A program made the translations under genes and the position numbers. Shown here one piece after another: positions 1 to 11,045 of a DNA stretch of 64,000 nt (its first letter is position 1; every line of letters begins with the position of its first letter). The DNA comes from Anniella stebbinsi (taxonomy: Eukaryota; Chordata; Lepidosauria; Squamata; Anniellidae). The notes under the pieces were generated by a model. The model saw nothing but the letters and a program-made list of their open reading frames with translations, had not been told where the DNA came from and ran no database searches. Location: the NCBI GenBank assembly GCA_029215795.1, contig JARDYH010000003.1, positions 264,525,562 through 264,589,561 of the forward strand, written 5' to 3'.

Positions 1-155
1 CTGGCAAGAGCAATCTGTCCTTCCCCCAGCAGCCTGCTGAGTAGAGAAGTGGCTAGGAGGAGAAGGGATTGACAGAAAGGGAGGGGGCGATGGCCCACCT
101 AGTTTTGGGTCTGGTCCCACTCACTGGCTCCACCCCAAACACCACTACTTTTAAC

Positions 156-1259
156 TAGGGGTGTGCACGGACCCCCCGGATCGGATCGGGACCGGATCGG
201 GACCTCCAATTTTGTTCCGGATCAGATCGGAACAAAATCGGAGGTCCCCCGGATCGAATTGGACCCGATCCCGATCCAAAAATCGGATGTCCAATTTTCG
301 CATCGGCCGCCATTTTTCCCCATAGATTTGCATTGGGGGGAAGAAAGCTTTCCAACAATGCAAGTCTATGGGGAAAAATGGTGGCAGGGGTGTGAGTGGG
401 GGCCTAACTCCCCCCCTGTCCCTCCACCTTGTGCTTACCTGCAGGGCCTTTCTGCTCCCATCCGCTGACGCCCGCGGGTGCCAGTGGATGGCAGCAGATG
501 ACCCTGGCAGGTAAGTGGGAGCCCCCTCGCGATCCTCCTTACCTTCCGAGGCCCCTCCGCTGCCATCCGCTGCCACCCGGGCGGCAGCGGATGGCAGCAG
601 AGGGTCCTCGGCAGGTAAGCTCCCCCGGTGATCCTCCTTACATGCAGTGCCGTCTGGCACCTTCCCCTGCATAGATCTACTGAGGACTACGCAGGGGAAG
701 GCGGCGGATGGCCCCGCAGGTAAGTGCCCCCTCCCTCCTCCCTCCTCCCCCCTCGCAATCCTCCTTACCTCCCAGGGCCCCTCCACTTCCGCCCAGGCGG
801 CAGCGGATGGCAGTGGAGGACCCCTGGCAGGTAAGCCCCCCCACTGTCTGCTTCCATCAGCGGGCACCTGCTGGCGCCCGCCGAAGGCAGCGGACAGCCC
901 CCCCAGGTAAGCCCCCCTGCTCCTTACCTGGCGGGGCATCCTCCTCCGTCCGTCGCGGCCTAGTTTGCAGTAGTTTACAGCCAGCAACGGGTGGAGGAGG
1001 ACGCCCCACCAGGTAAGCCCCCCCCTGCTGTCCGCTTCTATTGTTGGGCGCCCGCTGGTGCCCGCCAATGGAAGCAGCGGCGGGTGCCAGTGGCGCCCGC
1101 CGATCCTCTGATTTTTTCCGAACCAGATCGGGTCCTTCCGGACTGGTTCAGAAAAGATCGGACAATCCAGAGGGGTAATCGGAAATTGGATAATTGCATC
1201 TGATTTCTCCTGGATCGGCTCCGGATCATGGATTGGAGCCGATCCAGTGCACACCCCTA
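156..1259. mobile_element. Palindromic GC-rich hAT-type non-autonomous element, copy A
   Basis: The ends are TAGGGGTGTGCAC and its inverse complement. They are flanked by a perfect 8-bp duplication, CTTTTAAC, at 148-155 and 1260-1267, the target-site length of the hAT superfamily. Inside the ends are GGATCGG-rich arms, then a sub-terminal hairpin built on a CCCCATAG...CAATG motif (about 315-380), then an array of stem-loops (434-1080). Long open frames on both strands here show only low-complexity, proline/arginine-rich translations and no domain, so I treat them as by-products of GC-rich repeats. No transposase is visible; mobilisation in trans by a hAT transposase is inferred. Confidence 0.88.
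434..1080. repeat. Tandem stem-loop array inside hAT copy A with splice-donor-like stem bases
   Basis: Successive stem-loops of 70-95 bp lie at about 434-515, 538-619, 637-724, 764-835 and 923-1017, with a further degraded unit between 838 and 911. Each opens with CTTACCTG or a close variant and closes with CAGGTAAG, so the stem base is the vertebrate 5' splice donor consensus on one strand or the other. Spacers of about 20-40 bp separate most units. Stem interiors are variations on CCATCCGCTG/CAGCGGATGG. Confidence 0.75.
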
Positions 1260-1261
1260 CT

Positions 1262-1517
1262 TTTAACTTTACCCACTGGTGGCATGCAGCTCCCAGTATA
1301 TTACCCCCAAGGGAAACTTCCTGACTGGTAGAGCAATACGACAATGGAACCAATTACCTAGGGAGGTGGTGGGCTCTCCCACAATAGAGGTCTTCAAGAG
1401 ACAGCTGGACAACCATCTGTCAGGGATACTTTAAGGTAGATTCCTGCATTGAGCAGGGGGTTGGACTCTGTGGCCTTATAGGCCCCTTCCAACTCTACTA
1501 TTCTATGATTCCATGAT
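1262..1517 (+). mobile_element. CR1 LINE 3' end
   Basis: The sequence carries the conserved CR1 3' terminal region, including GGTTGGACTCTGTGGCC and CCTTCCAACTCTACTATTC. It finishes in the CR1-type 8-bp tail motif ATTCTATG (ATTCTATGATTCCATGAT). Only the 3' end is present, the usual result of 5'-truncated insertion. Confidence 0.8.
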
Positions 1518-1545
1518 ATCCTCTGCTGTAACAGGAACATCTCAG

Positions 1546-1642
1546 GGGCCAGGGATTTGGGGAAATGTAATTTTCTGGGGCCTCTGAGTTTTCGGTATGG
1601 ACATCCTGGATATTACATTTCCCAGAATCCCTTGCACCTGGA
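1546..1642. repeat. Short inverted-repeat element (possible MITE)
   Basis: CCAGGGATTTGGGGAAATGTA on the left pairs, with a few mismatches, with ATTACATTTCCCAGAATCCC on the right, across a loop of about 45 bp. I could not find a clear target-site duplication. It may be a degraded MITE or a chance palindrome within an older repeat. Confidence 0.35.
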
Positions 1643-2079
1643 CCAGAGCTATGAGCATGGCCAGTAGTCTCTAGGCATAAGGAACTCTTAAATATTTTCC
1701 ATCTGATTTCATTCGTAGGACTCAGGTGGCCTATAAGACTGAATTTCCCATGATTCCTGGCATGTCAGATGCTCCCATTGCAGCTTTTAACATACAGGAA
1801 GTGGTGGTAGAGTTGCTTGGTTTCTTCAGAATAAACTTTTGAAGGAAATGCCACTCAATTAATAATGCAGTCAAGCAGTGCAAGCTTGACAAGTTTCTAT
1901 TCCAAGTGATACATTTTGTCAACATCTCTAGCAATTAGTAGTCACTAATTGGACAGCAGAGCTTCTGAACCAAAATGCATGACTTCCAAAGTGAATGGGG
2001 AACTCTTACATAGCACTTCTAATGAGTCCTCAAAGGGTATCAATCTCATATACATTGTCTCAGAAATTCTGACATAAGA

Positions 2080-2480
2080 ACATAAGAAGAGCAAGTTCCC
2101 CAGCAACTGGTGCCTAGGCAAATTGCCTCCGATAACGGAAATAGCATATAGCTACCAGGACCAGTAGCCATTGATAGCTTTATCCATGAATTTATCCAAT
2201 CTCCTTTTGAAGCTATCCAAAGTGGTGGCCATTGCTACATCTTGAGGTAGTGATTTCCATAGTTTAACTATGTACTGTGTGAAGACATTTTTCCACCTTT
2301 TTTAATCTGTCCTGACTCTCCCACCAATCAGCTTCATGGGATGACCCCATTGGGTTCTCGTATTATGAGAGAGGGAGAAAAATGTCTCCCTATCCACATT
2401 CTCCATACCAGGCATAGTTTTGTACACCTTTATCATGTCTCCCTTCACTCACCATGTTTTCTAAACCAAACAACGGTCTT
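2080..2480 (-). mobile_element. CR1-like interspersed repeat, minus strand
   Basis: This block (CATAAGAACATAAGAAGAGC, the segment around GATGACCCCATTGGGTTC, and the TATCATGTCTCCCTTCACTC end) recurs in the window at 3365-3600 (minus), 31010-31400 and 49495-49790 (plus). Repetition is seen directly. Assignment to a CR1-type LINE is from memory of similar amniote repeats and is tentative. Confidence 0.55.
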
Positions 2481-2511
2481 GTGATTTTGGCCAGTATTAG
2501 TATTCCCAGTT

Positions 2512-2535
2512 GAGAGAGAGAGAGAGAGAGAGAGA
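2512..2535. repeat. (GA)n microsatellite
   Basis: About 12 uninterrupted GA units directly after the minus-strand CR1-like repeat. Confidence 0.95.
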
Positions 2536-2957
2536 TTTGCTTAAAGCCTCCGAATGCATTGATGACAGAGGTGCTATTTCAGCCGGAGTCTTCTTGGCTC
2601 ATATCTCCATCTCTTAACTGCCCCTAGACTGTTACACACTGATAGCGTACTCCTGAACTGCCCTTTGAATCTTCACTGTGATTTCACACCTACGTCGCTT
2701 GATCTTTCTACAGTTCCCTGAATGTGCAAACTGGCTGTATTGAAAAGCATTACATGGAGATGAGCAGATCTGTCCTGAAGATTCTGCCTGTGATGACCCA
2801 TTCAAACCATGCATGTTCTCACTCCATGGGCATTATCATAGCTTCCCTTCTTTTGAAAGAACCAAAGTCAAAACTGCCGTAGGCGTTGGCACCATCCTGC
2901 ATGTGCCCTGTCATTTCTTTTCCTGGAGGTGAAAATAAATGGAAATGGAAGGATGGG

Positions 2958-2982
2958 TGAGAGAGAGAGAGAGAGAGAGAGA
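2958..2982. repeat. (GA)n microsatellite
   Basis: About 12 GA units inside otherwise unremarkable sequence. Confidence 0.95.
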
Positions 2983-3321
2983 AACTGGAACAAAAAAAAT
3001 GTCTGACCTGACCTCCAATCCTGGTTATCACTCTACGGTAGGGATGGAGCGGGCAGCTGGCTGGGTCCGGGAGTCTGGTGGACTCCCCTGTGCCTGGACC
3101 CTGCTCACAAATCCATGGGTGCTCATGCTAGTCAAGCCTTGCATGGTCAGGGAGTACCCCGCTGCCATCCACTCCAAGATATGAGCCAGTATTTTTTTTA
3201 TGAAAGGTCGGTGTGTGTGTGTGACTGTTTTGCATATTTACGTTGCACAAAATGGTGTCTGTAAATGGGCAATTTCTGCAATATTAGAGATATAGTGGGA
3301 TTCTAAACTTATAATATTATA

Positions 3322-3365
3322 AAGAGAGAGGGAGAGAGGGAAAGAGAGAGGGAGAGAGGGAGAGA
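3322..3365. repeat. (GGGAGA)n-like purine tract
   Basis: Imperfect GAGAGGGAGAGAGG repeat of about 44 bp. It abuts a minus-strand CR1-like fragment in the same way as the GA tract at 2512-2535, which suggests that the A-rich tail or junction seeded both. Confidence 0.85.
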
Positions 3366-3610
3366 AATCTCACCCTACCCACTGTCTCCACACCATGCAT
3401 AATGTTATTTACCTCTGTCATGTCTCTCCTTACTCACCTTTTCCTAAGCTAAACAATCCCGACTGTTGTAACCTTTGGTCATAGGTGAGTCGCTCCAGCC
3501 CCTTAATAATTTTAAGTTTCCCTTTTCTTCCCTTTTTCCAACTCTACACAATATCCTTTTTAAAGGTGTGATCACCATAACGACACACAGTATTCCCAGT
3601 GTTGTTGCAC
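3365..3610 (-). mobile_element. CR1-like interspersed repeat fragment, minus strand
   Basis: Matches the block at 2080-2480 over the ACCATGCATAATGTTATTTACC and CATGTCTCTCCTTACTCACC segments, and extends further with CTCCAGCCCCTTAATAATTT. A (TTTC)n tract follows about 90 bp later. Confidence 0.55.
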
Positions 3611-3696
3611 CATAGATTTGTATAAGGATAGTATAAAGGTAGTTTTATTTTTTATTCCTTTCCTAATTATGCCGAACACAGGATTTGCCTTTTGTC

Positions 3697-3699
3697 TTT

Positions 3700-3735
<36 letters not shown>

Positions 3736-3737
3736 TC
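3697..3737. repeat. (TTTC)n microsatellite
   Basis: About ten TTTC units, interrupted only at the ends. The apparent lysine/glutamate- and serine/phenylalanine-rich open frames on both strands here are products of this repeat. Confidence 0.95.
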
Positions 3738-3739
3738 AC

Positions 3740-5340
3740 AGCAACCACAGACTGGGTCGACATTTTTTTTATCAAGCTGTCCACTACAACCCCAATATCT
3801 CTTTTTTGCAGTCACCACTAGCTCAGATCCCATCGGCATCTACGTGAGGTTGTGTTTTTTGGGACACTGCCTGGGACAGAATTTAGCGATATTATGAGTC
3901 CTGCAGGGCACACCGATTGGAGGAAGAAGACGGGCAGCTTCCTCTTTGTAGCTGAGTTTGCTTCATTCCAAACTTTGTGCAGGTCAAGGTAGAGGGGTGG
4001 CTGGGAAAACCATCTTTGGTTTGGAAAACCTTCACTTCTTTCCTTCCTTCTCTCCTTCACATTCTTATGATGAATGAGATTTCATGATGCATGGTATGAT
4101 TTGCTTAGATGCTCAACCGTCTTCTAATTAGGACATTTTTTTCAATGCCAGTTGCCTGCATTGGAATACTTTCTGAGCATTGCTTCCCCCCCCCCCCCCA
4201 GATTGTTTACCCTATGGGTTTCATCCTTGCAAACAACTCCAACTGTTGCAGAAAAACTGAATGATATTTAATTGGAATCTGGGTACATGGGAATCTCATT
4301 GCCGCCAGCTGTTTTTCTGAATTCAGAAAGGCATGGTTCTGTAGCTCTTAATCTCCATCAGTCAGTAGTGCAATAAATACTTTGAAACTTTTCCCCTGAT
4401 CCTTCAAGCTACCCATAAAAGGGGGGGGCATATGGATAATACTGGTGCACTTAACTTCAAATGCTTTTTGGAGGGGAAGAGGTTCCATTCCGGTTCCACA
4501 TTCTCTTTTCTCTTTTCCTGCCTCATTCCTTTTTAATGCTTCTATATCAGAGTAGTTCTATCAGAGAGAAAAAAATATCACCCCATTTCTTCTGCATAGA
4601 TGCTTGTTATTCCTTGATCCTCCACTTTCAATTTCCAGAGGTGCTGTCAGAACTGACCTTCCCCAAGTTAAAATGGTATAAAGTACGTCCCGTACATGAA
4701 ATGGTTTGTTTCTTTCTCTGAAATCCTAGCTTAATATGTACAAAGAGATCCGGGGGGGATACTGTTCAAAAAACCATTGATAATTCATAATACAATAAAT
4801 GTTGAAGGCTGTGTCATGGCTGTGAGTACCAGCTCTTCATGGTTCAGCCCACGAGGGTGGAGGGGTGTGCATGGAAAGTGATCTGCTGTCTACATCATTT
4901 GGGGTGCAATGAAATGAATTTAATTCATATGCATAATCTGCTGTTTCTTCTCTGAGGAAGTTTATGTGAAATATTTTCCTGATCTCTTCCAAGTGCTTGA
5001 ATATTTGACATCCAATGGTATTTGATTTCAATGGGCTGGATGCAGTGTGTCTCTTATGCAAGTGGAAATGCTCCAACCACTCATCGGATTGCAATCCCAG
5101 TGGAAGTGCCTTCTGGAGGAAGGAAGGCAAGTGACTTTTGCCAGTTCCCACTTTCCCCTGCAGCCCTTCCCCACCCAGACATCATTACAAAGAGTCCTAC
5201 AATCCTCTGGGGCAGGTTTTCAAGGTGTACAGGAGAGCTACAAGTGGAAGGAGAAATTGGGAGGGGGACCCATCTTCCTCCCTTCCTTCAGTGGGAATAT
5301 CCTGTGAGTGGTGTTTCACTCATGGAACTCTGGATCCAAC
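3740..5340. other. No gene recognised
   Basis: About 1.6 kb of AT-rich sequence with homopolymer runs (C12 near 4187) and no recognisable coding frame, RNA gene or repeat end. Open frames are short and show no domain. Confidence 0.5.
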
Positions 5341-5382
<42 letters not shown>

Positions 5383-5412
5383 GATAGATGATAGATAGAT
5401 AGATAGATAGAT

Positions 5413-5460
<48 letters not shown>

Positions 5461-5537
5461 TAGATAGATGATAGATAGATGACAGACAGACAGACAGACA
5501 GAATAAGACAGAGATAGATGGATAGATAGATAGATAG
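5341..5537. repeat. (GATA)n/(GACA)n microsatellite
   Basis: Nearly 200 bp of GATA units with GATG interruptions and a short GACA block (about 5481-5500). Minus-strand open frames rich in serine, isoleucine, tyrosine and leucine are translations of this repeat and not genes. Confidence 0.97.
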
Positions 5538-5574
5538 AATACCTGAGAGAGCACCTTTTCCCTTAACAATATGC

Positions 5575-5950
5575 CTTGTCACTGATGTCGTTAGAGGGCA
5601 TGCTCCTGATGGTTCCACATGGACATATGGCCTGATTGGAGTCCATCAGGAGAAGAGCCTTTAATGTGGTGGCCCCTTTTCTTTGGAACTCCCTGCCCCT
5701 GTAGATCAGGCAGGCATGAATACTGTGTTGCTTCCAGCACCTCCTGAAAACAGATCTTTTCCAGGAAGCATTCATCAACTGACCAGCCACCATTGTTATT
5801 GATATTCTGGTTTAAAATGAACAATTTAAATATTGTGTTTTAATCTTTTATTTTATTTTTACTGTTTCATTTCTATGTTCACAGCTCCAGAATCTATTTT
5901 AGATATGAAGCAGTATATGAATATTGTAAATCAATCAATCAATAAAATGC
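5575..5950 (+). mobile_element. L2/CR1-type LINE 3' end
   Basis: The plus strand translates, with breaks, to the C-terminal signature of these LINEs: VVAPFLWNSLPL followed by LLKTDLFQEAF. The 3' untranslated part ends in an AATC/AATAAA tail (5930-5947). It is 5'-truncated and a close relative of the copy at 6110-7110. Confidence 0.75.
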
Positions 5951-6078
5951 TGTTTGATAGGTGGCACTTCCTATTTGACCTGATTTGACTATGGGCATGC
6001 AATTGTATTCAATATTTGGCTGCATTTGTTAGTTGACATGCAGTGGTATGAAATATTTCACAACTGCAATATATGGAA

Positions 6079-6101
6079 ATAATAATAATAATAATAATAA
6101 T
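6079..6101. repeat. (AAT)n microsatellite
   Basis: About eight AAT units just upstream of the split L2 copy. Confidence 0.9.
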
Positions 6102-6334
6102 TGTTCTGTCATCAGAGGGCATGCTCCTGGTGATTCCACATAGACCTACCATCCAACAGGAGTCCACCAGAGGAAGAGTCTTCAGTGTAGTGGCCCCCAT
6201 CCTATGGAGTTCCCTGGCTCTGGAGGCCAGAGAGGCGTAAACTTTGTATTTCTTTTGTCGCCTTCTGAAAATGCCATTGTTCCAGGAAGCCTTCCTTTAT
6301 TTGCACTTCGTTTCTTTTTAAAATGTATTTTAAT

Positions 6335-6985
6335 TAGGGGTGTGCACCGGATCAGGTCCGATCCACGATCTGGACATGATCCAGCCAAAATCAGATAAAA
6401 TTATCTGATTAAAATTATCTGATCCCTGTATCTGGATCGTCCGATCTCATGTGATCCAATCGGAAAGGACCCGATCCGGATTGGAGGAGATCGGAGGATC
6501 GGACCTCCTCCCCCAACTCATGCTCCTTACCTGCCAGGGCCGCTGGTACCTTCTACTGAGAAACAGGCTTTGCGGCCTGCCTCTCAGTAGCACACTGGGT
6601 GATTACGTCACCCAGGGCACTACTGAGAGGCAAGCCACAAAGTCTGTTTCTCAGTAGATGGGACCAGCAGACGGCAGCAAATGGCCCTGGCAGATAAGGA
6701 GCGCGAGTGGGGGGTAGGGACAGGGAGGGGGAGTTAGCCCCCCCTCACCCGCACCCATGTTTTCCTCATAGGCTTGCATTGGGGGAAAGCTTTCTTTCCC
6801 CCAATGCAAGCCTATGGCGAAAACACCTAAAATGGCGTCCGATCCGAAAATCGGACTTCCGATTTTCAGGTTGGGATCAGTTCCGATCTAATCCGGAAAG
6901 CCTCCAATCCAATCCAATCCAACACGCCAATCCCAGTTCCGATCCTGGTTCTGATCCAATCTGGGGGGGTCCGTGCACATCCCTA
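6335..6985. mobile_element. Palindromic GC-rich hAT-type element, copy B
   Basis: The ends are TAGGGGTGTGCAC and the complement of TAGGGATGTGCAC, with perfect 8-bp duplications ATTTTAAT at 6327-6334 and 6986-6993. It is the shortest of the family (651 bp) and has a single large central stem-loop at 6526-6698, from CTTACCTG to CAGATAAG. The sub-terminal CATAGGCTTGCATTGGGGG hairpin is at about 6768-6815. No coding capacity is seen. Confidence 0.9.
6526..6698. repeat. Central 173-bp stem-loop of hAT copy B
   Basis: The arms CTTACCTGCCAGGGCC and GGCCCTGGCAGATAAG pair. Further in, CTACTGAGAAACAGGC pairs with its inverse complement, and the tip is the short palindrome GGTGATTACGTCACC. Same design as 13710-13898 in copy C. 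Confidence 0.8.
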
Positions 6986-8029
6986 ATTTTAATGTGTTTT
7001 TATTCTGTTTTTATTCTTTTATTCGATTTGTCCACCACTGTGAAATTTCTGAATGGGGAGCAGTATATAAATAGTGTAAATCAATCAATCAATCAATCAA
7101 TCAACCAATTAGGAGAAACCCTGAAATCTAAAGTACTTGAATTTCAAATGCTGAATCAATAAATATTCAAAATGAAACTTCTGAGGAATTTTGAGCAGAG
7201 CAAAAGGAGTTTCAATAAGACTGAACCAATATATCAGGGAACCCTGCTGTTTCACCTGGGTTCAAGGATAGGCACAGTAGGAACACTGGAGTGTTGGAAA
7301 AAGGTTTCACCATCACTTTTGCCCTGATGTCTCTCATGACAAAGAGGCAAGTCAGACATCATGTTCCATTTGGATCCACACTTCCTGTATTGTTTTAATG
7401 TGTCATAAGCTGCCATGGATATCATTTGATTGTAGGACAGGTATAAATCTTTAAAGATAGGAAGAAATGAAGAAACTCTCTATTCACTAGACAAAGTTAA
7501 TAATATAAGATCTGGGACTAGAGTTACCATCGCATTTCTGCTAAAGGGAATATTTGAGGCAAATTTGCCCAACCGTTCTGTTTCTTCCTGCCTGGGAGAA
7601 ACATCTGAGGAATTTTGAGCAGAGCAGAAGGGTTTCAAGAAGATTAGACAAACATATCAGGGAGGCTCTGTGCTTTTCCACAGACCTTTGGATTTGCACA
7701 CCATCACCTCTGGCAGGGATCCACATAAAGGCTCCTGCACTATGCACCCTTACTAGTGAGTAAGTTCCATTGAATACAGTAGGACATACTTCTGAGCAAA
7801 CATAGGAAGCCGATTAATATGGAGTCAGATAATAAGAACATCAGAAAAGCCACATCGGATCAGACCAAAGGCCCATCTAGGGACGTACAAGAATTTTGTT
7901 TTGCTTCATTTTTTTTTTTTACTCACATTTACCCGGTTCGCACCTTTGACTGCAAACATGAACTCATCTTTCAGGAAAAGCTTACATGTACCCCAATTTG
8001 TGTTCACATTTAGAAATGTGCACTTTAAA

Positions 8030-8170
8030 AATGTGCATTTCCCCACACATTCCCTGCTTTAGTCTGTGGGGAGAAAGCATGCATTTGGGTGCACACTTTT
8101 TTTTAAAAAAAATGTGTTCCAAAATGCGCACTTTTCCTGTTCAAACCAGAATAAACAGGACATGAAAACT
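8030..8170. repeat. Degraded repeat of the TGCACATTTT/AAAATGTGCA type
   Basis: AATGTGCA and TGCACATTT words alternate in this A/T-rich block, as they do at 16340-16560, 52230-52920 and 63316-63726. Probably the remains of an old MITE; no ends were found. Confidence 0.35.
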
Positions 8171-8213
8171 AGACTGAGGTGAACTGAGCTTCAAAGTGCA
8201 TCAGCACGGGGAG

Positions 8214-8607
8214 TAGGGTGACCATATTTAGGAAACCAAAGAAGAGGACACCCAGTGGTGGAGGTGGGAAAGCGGCTTTCTGGGGCAGAGCCTCTGAGAG
8301 GAATTTTATCAGGGTGTACAAAGTTTCTTTTGGGCCCCTTCCCTTCTCCATTAGCCATTCTGTGCCTTTGCTATAATATCCGGGAATGAAACACTTTACC
8401 TTTTAAGGCCCTGATTGGAGCAGTGGGGTGGGGAATGATGCACCTCCAAAAAGCACATCATTCCCTCCCACCATGCTAATGGCAGCTTTAAACGGGAAAG
8501 CATGTCATTCCAGGACATTATAGAAAATTACAGAAAATCCCCCCTGACACCCAGGATAGAACAAATACCAGGACAAATCTGGGGAAATCCTGATGTTGGT
8601 CACCCTA
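8214..8607. mobile_element. hAT-type MITE with TAGGGTGACCA ends
   Basis: Starts TAGGGTGACCATAT and ends with the inverse GGTCACCCTA. Flanks ACGGGGAG (8206-8213) and ACTGGGGG (8608-8615) agree at 6 of 8 bases, consistent with an old 8-bp duplication. The interior is unrelated to the 320-bp palindromic family with similar ends at 23219, 33434 and 50852. Confidence 0.65.
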
Positions 8608-8615
8608 ACTGGGGG

Positions 8616-10565
8616 AGGCATGGCTGCTCAACAGCGGTGATGGTGTCAGGGAGGGAAGCACCATGGCCCTCCCCTTTTGGCTGTCACTGGGCCACTGCCA
8701 CTGAGTGCGGCCCCTCACACTCTCCTTGCTGGTGTGTCCACAGCATCGGAAAGGAGAGTGTGAAGGTTTGGTCAGCGGACAATGTCTGCAAGCTGGCCCT
8801 TTTCATGCTGCTCAAGCCAAGTCAGCTCACGGACATGTGTACCAGGAGTCTGGGTTGGGGGGCAAGCTGCCCAAAGTTCAGTAGACCTGAAGCCCAAGAC
8901 AGATTCCCCCGGCATCCCAATCTGTAAAAGCAGAGCGAAAACTCAACCTTTTACACCAAACAATAAGAAAACCGTCAGTCACTGGTAAGTCATCTTATGG
9001 GGAAAAAAAACACTGCATTGGACATAGGTTTCTGGATAGTTGAAACACAGGTAAGGACAAAATCTTATTTTGAAAGGAAATGGAATGAATTTTAAAGTTA
9101 AATACTCTGGCCCTACAAGGCCTGAGTGAGGAATTAGATCCCCCCCTTGCAATCCAGGTTTTAGTTTATTGACACTCCCTTAAGCTTTTCTGTGAAGTTG
9201 GTCAGCTCATGATGATCCCTGGCTTCTAATCCTTGTGACATCGGTAACACCTGAGTGAGAAACTGATCAGACCTTTATGAGGATGATATTTAATCACTTG
9301 CCTTCAGCAATCATTTTAGCCTTTAGTCGAATCTATGAGATATATCTACCAGAGATCTCTGAAGGCTGTTTTAATACGAGTAAATAAACATAAGCTTTAA
9401 GCAATTTGTACATATTTCTTGTTCTTTTGTATAAAAAGTTGAATTTCATGTATTTCCTATTTTTTTATAGCCCCAAAATAAAACTGAGCGGAAATGCCTT
9501 GGACTCATCTTGGATTGGCATGCTTATCTTTTTCCAGCATCCTGAGATGTATTCTTGCTTAGTTGCAGGTTTGTAGGGGATGCTCTCCAGTAGGGATGTC
9601 ATGAACGTCCGACTGGGTCCAAGAGTCCTGTGGAAGCCCCCTCCCACATCCACCCCCCTGGACCCAGTTGGGCACTCCCAACGTGAGCGCAGACCCCCAC
9701 CAGAGTGCTCGCGAGTCCCAGCAAGCACTCAGAAGCTGCACGCCGCACGCCACCGGTGGCCTTAAAGACTCCATTGTTGCAAGGGCAAAGGCGTAAATGC
9801 TCCATTTGCGGCTTTACCCTTGCATCAACGAGGCCTTCAAGGCTGCCATTAGTGCAGGGGCAGGGAAGTGCACAATTTGAGGGGGCTTTTGAAATTGCGC
9901 AATGCCCCCCACCCCGTTTCCATCAATGGTGGCCATGGGAAGGCAGCTGCTGAGTACTTGCCAGGGCCCTGCGAGCCTCTTCTCAGGTCTGCCGGGCCTG
10001 GCAAGCAGTAACGAGTGCCCGCTGAGATGAGCGCAGGTGAGTTCACCCACCTCTGCACTCATTATTTTATGTACAAGGAAAATGAGTTAAAGGCTAGGAA
10101 ACTGAGGGTCTGTAGAAACCAACGGCCTACCTATTTTTATTTTTTAAAACATAGGATTTTATTTTAAAATAGTGGGGCATTCTGTATCACCCTTCCCCCA
10201 CGTGTGACAACCACCACCACCCCTTTAATATTTATACACCGCCAAGTACAGATTTTGCCTCCAGAATTTCAGTACCCATATTCAATTAACCACCTCCTGA
10301 GATAATATCTTCGAGTGAGTGCGTGTGGAAGGAATACATCGGCTATAACCTTTTATATACTTTTATTTTGATGCTGCCGCCACCCTCCTCCTTATGAAGA
10401 GAGAACCTTCAACTTCTATATGTGCATGAGTGTAGATTTATAGCATTTGGCTTAATTTAACCCTTTGTTGGTATCAAACAAGACCAAGCATGGCAGAATG
10501 GCATGGTTTGAAAGAACAAAATGAAACCAAAACTTTATTTACAAGGTTTGAGATGTTTCAGTACA
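8616..10565. other. No gene recognised
   Basis: Mostly unrecognised sequence. A locally GC-rich block at about 9590-10060 holds overlapping open frames on both strands with no domain signature. It starts with TAGGGATG, like many MITEs in the window, but I could not find the matching end. Confidence 0.45.
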
Positions 10566-10569
10566 GGTC

Positions 10570-11045
10570 AGCTTTCATGTTATTTGTTTATTTATTGATT
10601 GTATTTCTATACCAACCAATAGCCAAAGCTCTCTGGGCAGTTTACAAAAAATTTAAACCATGGCAACCACTCAAAATATAAAATGAACAACAGTATAAAA
10701 ACATAATATAAAATGCAGGATAAAAGCACAGCCAGGATAAAACCGAGCAGCCATGCAGAAATTAATACAGATTTAAAATACAAATTTTAACAGCAAGGTT
10801 AAAATTTAAACTGATGAACTGTTAAAATACTGAGCAAATAAAAAGGTATTCACCTGGTGTCTCAGGAGTATAATGTAGGTGCCAGGTGAACCTCTCTAGG
10901 GAGCTCATTCCACAGTCGGGGTGCCACAGCAGAGAAGGCCCTCCTCCTGGTAGTCACCTGACTCACTTCTTTTGGCAGGGGCTCACAGAGAAGGACCCCT
11001 GAGGATGATCTTAGGATCTGGGCAGGTACATATGGGATTAGGCAT
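10570..11045 (-). mobile_element. L2-type LINE 3' end, minus strand
   Basis: On the minus strand it contains the L2-like 3' end (complement of CAATAGCCAAAGCTCTCTGG) and the C-terminal coding remnant around GCCACAGCAGAGAAGGCCCTC, complementary to the AFSAVAP motif. A-rich region at 10670-10830. Confidence 0.72.

Larger units (their letters stand above)
6110..7108 (+). mobile_element. L2/CR1-type LINE 3' end split by a hAT-type insertion
   Basis: The 5' part (6110-6334) and 3' part (6986-7108) are one LINE tail matching 5575-5950, ending in an (AATC)n tail at 7078-7108. Between them lies element B with its 8-bp duplication ATTTTAAT. Removing B and one duplication restores a continuous LINE 3' end, so the LINE insertion is older. 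Confidence 0.82.

Noticed and set aside
434..1017. Real exon-intron boundaries at the CAGGTAAG sites
   Set aside because: The donors occur in inverted pairs on both strands without matching branch point/acceptor signals or coding frame, so there is no evidence of an actual gene.
434..1080. CRISPR-like array
   Set aside because: The regularly spaced units are stem-loops of variable length with diverged stems and no unique spacers, in a eukaryotic mobile element.
151..1353. 400-codon open frame on the minus strand
   Set aside because: It spans hAT copy A and both its duplications, is proline/arginine/glycine-rich, shows the repeated stem-loop units as repeated peptides, and has no domain. GC-rich sequence lowers stop frequency in all frames.
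5288..5618. Ser/Ile/Tyr-rich open frames on the minus strand
   Set aside because: They are translations of the GATA array.
9590..10060. Element beginning TAGGGATGTC near 9594
   Set aside because: It looks like a MITE left end, but I could not find a matching right end or duplication before 10600.
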